From NCBI GenBank assembly GCA_017481065.1, contig JAFUPT010000111.1, positions 1-17,389 of the forward strand: a DNA stretch of 17,389 nucleotides, read 5' to 3'. Of the stretch, positions 12,054 to 17,389 are shown one piece after another. This stretch comes from Clostridia bacterium. GTDB lineage: Bacteria; Bacillota_A; Clostridia; Christensenellales; Aristaeellaceae. The notes beneath the pieces were generated by a model. It searched no databases, was not told the DNA's origin, and saw only the letters and a list, made by a program, of their open reading frames with translations. The translations under genes were made by a program, and so were the position numbers. Within the stretch, counting starts at the first letter, position 1, and the number at the start of each line of letters is the position of its first letter.

Positions 12054-13481
12054 ATGGGAGGATTTTTCGGCGTCGCATCCAAGCAGGACGCCCTCACGGA
12101 TGTTTTCTTCGGCACAGACTATCATTCCCACCTGGGCACCCGCCGCGCGGGCATCGCCGCATGGGATAAAAAGCTCGGCCTGCAGCGCGAAATCCACAAC
12201 ATCCAGAATTCGCCTTTCCGCACCAAATTTGAGCATGTGTTCGATGAGATGCAGGGCACTTCCGCCATCGGCTGCATCAGCGATTATGATCCCCAGCCGC
12301 TGCTGATCCGATCGAATCTGGGCACTTACGCCATCTGTATCATCGGCGTGATCAACAATTCAGACGCGCTGATCAAGCAGTACCTTTCCTTCAGCGGCGG
12401 CCACTTCAACGCCATGACCGGCAGCGGCATCAACTCCACCGAGCTCTGCGCCGCGCTGATTAACCAGAAGAGCGATTTTGTGGATGGCATCAAGTTTGCC
12501 CAGAAGGAAATCGAGGGCAGCGCCAGCATACTGATCCTGAAGGAGGACGGCACCCTGATCGCCGCCCGCGACCGCATGGGCAGGCTTCCCGTGGTGATCG
12601 GTAGGGGCGAGGACGGCTACTGCGTGACCTTTGAATCCTTCGCCGCCCAGAAGCTGGGCTACGAGCTGGAAAAGGAGCTCGGTCCCGGCGAAATTGTGGA
12701 AATCACGGCGGATTCCATGGAGCAGCTCGCCGCGCCCGGCAAGAAGATGAAGATATGCTCCTTCCTCTGGAGCTACTACGGCTACCCCACCTCCAGCTAT
12801 GAGGGCGTGAATGTGGAAGTGATGCGCTACCGCAACGGCCAGATCATGGCCCGGAACGACAAGGCCGCCGGCAATGCCGAGGGCATCGATTATGTGGGCG
12901 GCGTACCGGATTCCGGAACTCCCCACGCCATCGGCTATTCCAATGAGAGCGGCGTACACTTCGCCCGCGCCTTCATCAAATACACCCCCACCTGGAGCCG
13001 CAGCTTCACCCCCACCCGGCAGAAGGAGCGCCAGCATGTGGCCAAAATGAAGCAGATTCCCGTGCATGAGCTGATCCAGGATAAGAACCTGCTCTTCGTG
13101 GACGACAGCATCGTGCGCGGCACCCAGCTGCAGGAAACCGTGGATTTCCTCTATGCCCACGGCGCGAAGGCCGTGCACATGAGAAGCGCATGCCCGCCCA
13201 TCATGTTCGGCTGCAAATACCTGAATTTCAGCCGCGCAACCAGCGATATGGAGCTGATCGCCCGGCGCACGATCCAGGAGCTGGAGGGCGAGGATGGCTT
13301 CAAATACGTTGAAGAATACGCCGATTCCAGCACTGAGCGCGGCAGGAAGCTGCGCGAAACCATATGCGAAAAGCTGAACTTTGCATCGCTGGAATTCCAG
13401 TCCATCGAGGGCATCATTGAAGCCATCGGCATTGAACCCTGCAAGCTCTGCACCTACTGCTGGAATGGAAAGGAAGATTGA
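12054..13481 (+). CDS. purF: PurF homologue (amidophosphoribosyltransferase) lacking the glutaminase active site
   Basis: PurF makes phosphoribosylamine from PRPP, normally with glutamine-derived ammonia. Here 475 residues hold an N-terminal Ntn-hydrolase-like domain (1-230) and a PRPP-transferase domain (235-475) with V-G-G-V-P-D-S-G (281-288) and the PRPP loop V-D-D-S-I-V-R-G-T (349-357). Cysteines matching the B. subtilis 4Fe-4S ligands are kept at 235, 387 and in the C-x2-C-x2-C tail (463, 466, 469). The N-terminus is M-G-G-F-F-G instead of M-C-G-x-F-G, so the nucleophilic Cys is absent. Arg73, Asn101 and Asp127 (E. coli numbering) also appear replaced. AAGGAG lies 8 bases ahead, and no alternative start adds a Cys. 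Operon position supports the committed purine step, perhaps using free ammonia. Confidence 0.85.
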   Translation: MGGFFGVASKQDALTDVFFGTDYHSHLGTRRAGIAAWDKKLGLQREIHNIQNSPFRTKFEHVFDEMQGTSAIGCISDYDPQPLLIRSNLGTYAICIIGVINNSDALIKQYLSFSGGHFNAMTGSGINSTELCAALINQKSDFVDGIKFAQKEIEGSASILILKEDGTLIAARDRMGRLPVVIGRGEDGYCVTFESFAAQKLGYELEKELGPGEIVEITADSMEQLAAPGKKMKICSFLWSYYGYPTSSYEGVNVEVMRYRNGQIMARNDKAAGNAEGIDYVGGVPDSGTPHAIGYSNESGVHFARAFIKYTPTWSRSFTPTRQKERQHVAKMKQIPVHELIQDKNLLFVDDSIVRGTQLQETVDFLYAHGAKAVHMRSACPPIMFGCKYLNFSRATSDMELIARRTIQELEGEDGFKYVEEYADSSTERGRKLRETICEKLNFASLEFQSIEGIIEAIGIEPCKLCTYCWNGKED

Positions 13482-13483
13482 TT

Positions 13484-14530
13484 ATGCACAGCAATTCCCG
13501 TTCGGACAGCTACGCCGCAGCAGGCGTTGATATTACCGCCGGCTACAAGGCCGTGGAACTGATGAAAAAGCACATCGCCCGCACCCGAAACGAGGGCTGC
13601 CTGGATGATGTGGGCGGCTTTGGCGGCTGCTTCGGCCTGAGCCTCGGCGGCATGGAGGAGCCGGTGCTGGTATCCGGCACCGATGGCTGCGGCACCAAGG
13701 TGAAGATGGCCATCCTGATGGACAAGCATGATACCATCGGCATCGACGCCGTGGCCATGTGCGTGAACGATATCATCTGCTGCGGCGCGAAGCCCCTGTT
13801 CTTCCTGGATTACATCGCCTGCGGCAAGAACATTCCCGAGAAGATCGCTTCCATCGTTTCCGGCGTGGCCGAGGGCTGCGTGCAGAGCGGCGCGGCGCTG
13901 ATCGGCGGCGAAACTGCCGAGCATCCCGGCATGATGCCCGTGGAGGAATATGACCTAGCTGGCTTCGCCGTGGGTATTGTGGATAAGAAAAAGATCATCG
14001 ACAATACCCGCATGCAGGCGGGCGACACCGTGATCGCCCTCGCTTCCAGCGGCATCCATTCCAACGGTTTCTCCCTGTGCCGCAAGGTATTCGACATTGA
14101 CAACAACAATCCCGCGCTCTACATCCCCCGGGAGGAGTTGGGCGGCAAGACCATCGCCGAAACCCTGCTGACCCCCACAAAGATTTATGTAAAGAGCATC
14201 CTTGAGCTCATCAGGCATGTGGATGTGAAGGGCGTGAGCCACATCACCGGCGGCGGCTTCTATGAAAACATTCCGCGCTCCATCCCGGATGGCCTCGGCG
14301 CGAAGATCGACAAATCCGCCGTGCGCATCCTGCCCATTTTCGACCTGATCGCCAAAGCGGGCAATATTCCCGAGCGCGACATGTTCAACACCTACAACAT
14401 GGGCGTGGGCATGAGCGTGATCGTTCCTGCCGCCGAAGCCGGAAAGGCCCTGGAAATCCTGAAGGCCAGCGGCGAGGACGCATACATCATCGGCGAAATC
14501 ATCGAATCGGAAGAAAAGGTGATCCTGTGA
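13484..14530 (+). CDS. purM: Phosphoribosylformylglycinamidine cyclo-ligase (AIR synthetase)
   Basis: It closes the imidazole ring of AIR from FGAM with ATP. The 348 residues are of usual length. Motifs in order: [56 protein letters not shown], and [15 protein letters not shown] six bases earlier is in frame, but AAGGAAG (13470-13476) is properly spaced only for the ATG at 13484, two bases after the purF stop. It overlaps purN by 4 bases. No purL/purQ (FGAM synthetase) is visible here, so that step is encoded elsewhere. Confidence 0.94.
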   Translation: MHSNSRSDSYAAAGVDITAGYKAVELMKKHIARTRNEGCLDDVGGFGGCFGLSLGGMEEPVLVSGTDGCGTKVKMAILMDKHDTIGIDAVAMCVNDIICCGAKPLFFLDYIACGKNIPEKIASIVSGVAEGCVQSGAALIGGETAEHPGMMPVEEYDLAGFAVGIVDKKKIIDNTRMQAGDTVIALASSGIHSNGFSLCRKVFDIDNNNPALYIPREELGGKTIAETLLTPTKIYVKSILELIRHVDVKGVSHITGGGFYENIPRSIPDGLGAKIDKSAVRILPIFDLIAKAGNIPERDMFNTYNMGVGMSVIVPAAEAGKALEILKASGEDAYIIGEIIESEEKVIL

Positions 14531-15123
14531 GCAAGAAGAGAATCGCAGTGCTCGTATCCGGCGGCGGCACGAACCTGCAGGCGCTGATCGACGCGCAGCA
14601 TTCCGGAGCCATCCGCAGCGGCGAGATCGCGCTGGTGATCTCCAACAACGCAAAGGCATATGCCCTTGAGCGCGCCGCAAACGCGGGCATCGAAAGCGCA
14701 GTGGTGCTCAAGAAGGAACTGGGCAGCCAATCGGCATTCGAGGCGGAAATCAAGCGTTTGCTGGCTGCTTACCAGATCGATATCATCGTTCTGGCGGGCT
14801 TCATGTCTATTCTGACCAAGGACTTCACCGACGCCTATCCCCGGCGCATCCTGAATGTGCATCCCTCCCTGATCCCCTCCTTCTGCGGCGAGGGCTTCTA
14901 CGGCCTGCGGGTACACGAAGCGGCGCTCGCCAAGGGCGTGAAGGTGACCGGCGCGACGGTGCACTTCGTAAATGAAATTCCCGACGGCGGCGAGATCATC
15001 TTCCAGAAAGCCGTCGAAATTGAACCCGGCGACACCCCCGAATCCCTGCAGCTGCGCGTGATGCAGCAGGCCGAGTGGATAATCCTGCCGGCGGCCGTGG
15101 AGAAGGTTTGCGCGGAGGGCTAA
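14527..15123 (+). CDS. purN: Phosphoribosylglycinamide formyltransferase 1
   Basis: It transfers a formyl group from 10-formyl-THF to GAR. The 198 residues fit. [13 protein letters not shown] forms the phosphate-binding loop, and [10 protein letters not shown] supplies the catalytic Asn and His. [16 protein letters not shown] carries the active-site Asp. It begins with GTG inside a GTGA overlap with the purM stop, a typical translational-coupling junction. Repeat locus D begins immediately after its stop and separates it from the next purine gene. Confidence 0.94.
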   Translation: MSKKRIAVLVSGGGTNLQALIDAQHSGAIRSGEIALVISNNAKAYALERAANAGIESAVVLKKELGSQSAFEAEIKRLLAAYQIDIIVLAGFMSILTKDFTDAYPRRILNVHPSLIPSFCGEGFYGLRVHEAALAKGVKVTGATVHFVNEIPDGGEIIFQKAVEIEPGDTPESLQLRVMQQAEWIILPAAVEKVCAEG

Positions 15124-15192
15124 CGCTTAGGGGACTCCGTCCCCTAAGAACCCCTGCTTAAGGGACATTGTCCCTTAAGAATCCCATGCAAG
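15124..15192 (-). repeat. Modular palindromic repeat, locus D left arm (type II, minus orientation)
   Basis: Two perfect hairpins: CTTAGGGGAC (15126-15135), loop TCC, GTCCCCTAAG; and CTTAAGGGAC (15157-15166), loop ATT, GTCCCTTAAG. A CTTAAG-to-CCCATGC connector then leads to the central hairpin at 15193. Bases 15153-15189 are the exact reverse complement of 6784-6820 at locus B. It starts in the purN stop codon region, inside the purine operon. Confidence 0.8.
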
Positions 15193-15256
15193 GCAAATCG
15201 CGCCATTCGGCGGCGCGATTTGCAAGAATAATTCTCCAGCGGCGCATTGCGCCGCT
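15193..15256. repeat. Central hairpin pair of locus D
   Basis: GCAAATCGCGCC (15193-15204), 7-base loop, GGCGCGATTTGC (15212-15223) is a perfect 12-bp stem. A second stem follows: AGCGGCGC (15238-15245), loop ATT, GCGCCGCT (15249-15256). They occupy the place held by terminators at loci A-C but lack a U-tract on either strand, so operon read-through into the next purine genes is plausible. Confidence 0.7.
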
Positions 15257-15258
15257 TA

Positions 15259-15330
15259 CAGAGGGGTCCAGGGGAAATCATTTCCCCTGGCAGGAGTCTG
15301 AGGGCAGCGCCCTCAGCATCTCCCCCACAA
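15259..15330 (+). repeat. Modular palindromic repeat, locus D right arm (type I)
   Basis: CAGAGGGGT, then CCAGGGGAAAT (15268-15278) with its complement (15280-15290), a CAGGAGT spacer, CTGAGGGC (15298-15305), loop AGC, GCCCTCAG (15309-15316), ending with CATCTCCCCC. Bases 15259-15294 equal the reverse complement of 6680-6715. It ends about 15 bases before the ribosome site of the next gene. Confidence 0.8.
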
Positions 15331-15356
15331 CTACACCAACAAAGGAGCAGCATCCT

Positions 15357-16079
15357 ATGAATATTTATGAAATCCATGACATTGCAAAGCTGATCGAGGG
15401 CAATTCCTATGTGGGCCGCGGCATTGTGATTGGCAAGAGCGCGGACGCAAAGAAGGCGGTTGCCGCATACTTCATCATGGGCCGCAGCGCCAACAGCCGC
15501 AACCGCGTATTTGCGGAGCACGACGGCGCGGTATTCACCGAGCCCTTCGACGCATCCAAGGTGGAAGACCCGAGCCTGATCATCTACGCCGCGATCCGCG
15601 CCATCGGCAACAAGCTGATCGTGACCAACGGCGACCAGACCGACACCATCTACGAGGGCATCAAAGCGGGAAAGAGCTTTTCCGAGGCCCTGCGCAGCCG
15701 CGCCTTTGAGCCGGACGCGCCGAACCTCACTCCCCGCATCAGCGGCATGCTGGAATTCGGCGAGAAAGATTTCAGCTACCAGATGAGCATTTTGAAGAGC
15801 GCCGACGCGGAGGGCACCGCCTGCAACCGCTACACCTTCGATTATGCCGCGCTGCCGGGGCTGGGCCACTTCATCCACACCTATGTTTGCGACGGCAATC
15901 CCATTCCCACCTTCCAGGGCGAGCCGGAGCGCGTGATGATTCCCGACGACATCGATGCATTCACCGCCTCCCTGTGGAATGCGCTGGATGAAAACAACAA
16001 GATTTCCCTCTATGTGCGCTACATCGACCTCGCCACCGGCGAGACCGAAAACCGCATGATCAACAAGAACAAGGAATAA
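15357..16079 (+). CDS. purO: IMP cyclohydrolase, archaeal PurO type
   Basis: It closes FAICAR to IMP, the last step of purine synthesis. The 240-residue protein resembles the PurO-type IMP cyclohydrolase family, with G-N-S-Y-V-G-R-G-I-V-I-G, A-Y-F-I-M-G-R-S-A-N-S-R-N-R-V-F and T-N-G-D-Q-T-D-T-I-Y. It does not resemble the N-terminal half of bacterial PurH. AAAGGAG lies nine bases before the ATG. The neighbouring downstream gene is the AICAR transformylase that makes its substrate, 14 bases away with the same AAAGGAGCAG ribosome sequence. It is preceded by repeat locus D. Confidence comes from the motifs and context; I could not compare sequences directly. A reading from 15168 extends through the repeat and is rejected. 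Confidence 0.85.
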   Translation: MNIYEIHDIAKLIEGNSYVGRGIVIGKSADAKKAVAAYFIMGRSANSRNRVFAEHDGAVFTEPFDASKVEDPSLIIYAAIRAIGNKLIVTNGDQTDTIYEGIKAGKSFSEALRSRAFEPDAPNLTPRISGMLEFGEKDFSYQMSILKSADAEGTACNRYTFDYAALPGLGHFIHTYVCDGNPIPTFQGEPERVMIPDDIDAFTASLWNALDENNKISLYVRYIDLATGETENRMINKNKE

Positions 16080-16093
16080 AGGAGCAGATCACC

Positions 16094-17269
16094 ATGCAGG
16101 AACTCGAACTCAAGTACGGCTGCAATCCCAACCAGAAGCCTTCCCGTATCTTTATGGAAAACGGCGAGCTGCCCATCGAGGTGCTCTGCGGCCGTCCCGG
16201 CTACATCAACTTCCTTGACGCTCTGAACAGCTATCAGCTGGTTCGAGAGCTGAAGATCGCCACCGGCATGCCCGCCGCCGCGTCCTTCAAGCACGTTTCC
16301 CCCGCCGGCGCTGCCATCGGCCTGCCGCTGACCGATGTGCTCCGCACCATTTACTTCGTTCCCGAAGGATTGGAGCTTACTCCCCTTGCCTGCGCTTATG
16401 CCCGCGCCCGCGGCGCCGACCGCATGTCCTCCTTCGGCGATTTCGTTGCCCTGAGCGATATTTGCGATGTTCCCACCGCCATGCTGATCAAGAACGAGGT
16501 TTCCGACGGCGTGATCGCCCCCGGCTACGAGCCCGAGGCCCTGGAGATTCTGAAGAGCAAGCGCAAGGGCGGCTACAATGTAATCAAGATCGATCCCAGC
16601 TATGTGCCTGCGCCCGTGGAGCGCAAGCAGGTTTTCGGCATCACCTTTGAACAGGGCCGCAACAACTTTGAGATCAACGAAGAACTGCTTTCCAAGGTTG
16701 TCACCAAAAACAACAGCCTGACCGCCGAACAGAAGCGCGACCTGATGATCAGCCTGATCACCCTGAAATATACCCAGAGCAATTCCGTGTGCTACGCCAA
16801 GGATGGCCAGGCCATCGGCATCGGCGCCGGCCAGCAGAGCCGCGTGCACTGCACCCGCCTCGCCGGCAACAAGGCCGATAACTGGTTCCTGCGCCAGCAT
16901 GAAAAGACCCTGGCGCTGCCCTTCAAGCCGGAGCTGGGCCGTCCCGAGCGCAACAACGCCATCGATGTTTACATCTCCGACGACTATGAGGACGTGATCG
17001 GCGACGACGTATGGGCCGATTTCTTTACCGAGCAGCCCGCCGCCCTCACCCGCGAAGAAAAGAAGGCCTACCTGGTACAGCAGACCGGCGTTGCCCTGGG
17101 CTCCGACGCCTTCTTCCCCTTCCCGGATAACATCGTCCGTGCAAAGCGCAGCGGCGTTACCTGCATCGCCCAGCCCGGCGGCTCCATCCGCGATGACCTG
17201 GTGATCGAAGCCTGCGACAAATACGGCATGGCGATGGCCTTCACCGGCATGCGCCTGTTCCACCACTAA
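16094..17269 (+). CDS. purH: AICAR transformylase, stand-alone (PurH C-terminal-domain type)
   Basis: It formylates AICAR to FAICAR using 10-formyl-THF. The 391 residues correspond to the transformylase part of PurH. The N-terminal L-K-Y-G-C-N-P-N-Q-K-P and the catalytic Lys66-His67 pair in A-S-F-K-H-V-S-P-A-G-A-A are present. S-S-F-G-D-F-V-A-L-S, the Q-S-N-S-V-C-Y-A-K-D-G-Q-A-I-G-I-G-A-G-Q-Q-S-R substrate-binding stretch and D-A-F-F-P-F-P-D-N complete the match. The IMP cyclohydrolase domain fused in most bacteria is absent and its job falls to the preceding PurO-type gene. AAAGGAG lies 9 bases ahead. Repeat locus E follows the stop directly; purD could lie beyond the window edge. Confidence 0.93.
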   Translation: MQELELKYGCNPNQKPSRIFMENGELPIEVLCGRPGYINFLDALNSYQLVRELKIATGMPAAASFKHVSPAGAAIGLPLTDVLRTIYFVPEGLELTPLACAYARARGADRMSSFGDFVALSDICDVPTAMLIKNEVSDGVIAPGYEPEALEILKSKRKGGYNVIKIDPSYVPAPVERKQVFGITFEQGRNNFEINEELLSKVVTKNNSLTAEQKRDLMISLITLKYTQSNSVCYAKDGQAIGIGAGQQSRVHCTRLAGNKADNWFLRQHEKTLALPFKPELGRPERNNAIDVYISDDYEDVIGDDVWADFFTEQPAALTREEKKAYLVQQTGVALGSDAFFPFPDNIVRAKRSGVTCIAQPGGSIRDDLVIEACDKYGMAMAFTGMRLFHH

Positions 17270-17285
17270 GGCGGGTGACGCTGGG

Positions 17286-17361
17286 GGAACGCTTAGGGGA
17301 CATTGTCCCTTAAGAATCCCATGCATAGCAAATCGCGCCATTCGGCGGCGCGAGTTGCAAG
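17286..17361 (-). repeat. Modular palindromic repeat, locus E (type II, minus orientation, chimeric hairpin)
   Basis: CTTAGGGGAC (17292-17301), loop ATT, GTCCCTTAAG (17305-17314), a connector, then GCAAATCGCGCC (17328-17339), 7-base loop, GGCGCGAGTTGC (17347-17358). Bases 17292-17361 match 15157-15226 of locus D at 66 of 70 positions without gaps. The first hairpin joins the 5' arm of D's outer hairpin with the 3' arm of D's inner one. The remaining bases to 17389 hold a run of seven As and no visible gene. Confidence 0.75.
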
Positions 17362-17389
17362 GAAAAAAACGGTGGATTGTGGGTAAGCC

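Noticed and set aside
15124..15330. Remnant of an insertion sequence
   Set aside because: No transposase fragment, long terminal inverted repeats or target duplication is visible. Non-autonomous hairpin repeats describe it better.
15168..15356. In-frame extension of the IMP cyclohydrolase through repeat D
   Set aside because: The residues come from palindromic repeats shared with other gaps, and AAAGGAG is placed for the ATG at 15357.
16019..17341. 440-codon minus-strand frame opposite the AICAR transformylase
   Set aside because: Antisense shadow. Its N-terminus is translated from repeat locus E, which explains the peptide A-R-F-A-x-H-G-I-L-K it shares with frames over locus D.

Overview
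The window looks like a chromosomal segment of an anaerobic, gut-type Clostridia (Bacillota) with fairly GC-rich coding DNA and AT-rich promoter spacers. The reasons are strong GGAGG-type ribosome sites, sigma-A type -35/-10 promoters with 17-18 bp spacers, MEP-pathway IspE, a DUF554 membrane protein, a SleB-family cell wall hydrolase relative, a Bacillus-like iron-sulfur PurF scaffold, and a purE-F-M-N-(IMP cyclohydrolase)-AICAR transformylase order. I cannot name the genus. I see no tRNA, rRNA, CRISPR, transposase or phage gene.

Layout. 1-284: possible tail of an upstream gene, two terminators and an intergenic repeat. 285-1279 (-): zinc-ribbon protein plus a 4Fe-4S ferredoxin-domain protein, divergent from 1393-2888 (+), a Crp/Fnr-type regulator followed by a SpoU/TrmH RNA methyltransferase. 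2943-5012 (-): DUF554 membrane protein and guanine deaminase in one operon. 5217-6638 (+): a GH4 MelA-like glycosidase with its own promoter and tandem terminators. 7017-7439 (+): a small secreted SleB-like protein. 7664-11093 (-): a five-gene operon, EamA-type transporter, VTT-domain (TVP38/DedA-like) protein, double zinc-ribbon protein, small basic single-pass membrane protein, and ispE. 11309-17269 (+): the purine operon, with a structured leader, then purE, a purF homologue, purM, purN, an archaeal-type (PurO-like) IMP cyclohydrolase and a stand-alone AICAR transformylase.

The purine genes cover PRPP amination, AIR synthesis, GAR formylation, the PurE carboxylation step, AICAR formylation and IMP ring closure. 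Two steps are unusual. The PurF homologue keeps its PRPP-transferase and iron-sulfur residues but has lost the N-terminal nucleophilic Cys and, by eye, every other glutaminase residue I can place. IMP ring closure is assigned to a PurO-type protein instead of the N-terminal half of bifunctional PurH.

The most striking non-coding feature is a family of modular palindromic repeats. They occur in five gaps (about 199-284, 6656-6882, 7437-7656, 15124-15330, 17286-17361), always 3' of a gene and never in the three promoter-only spacers. Each locus has one or two central terminator or terminator-like hairpins, and hairpin modules (often a GGGxC stem with an AGC, ATT/AAT or TCC loop) point outward from it. 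Copies in different gaps share 36-37 nt identical blocks, and two 70-nt near-identical direct copies bracket the IMP cyclohydrolase/AICAR transformylase pair. The purE leader can fold into a long rod-like RNA that may be a 6S-like or regulatory RNA.
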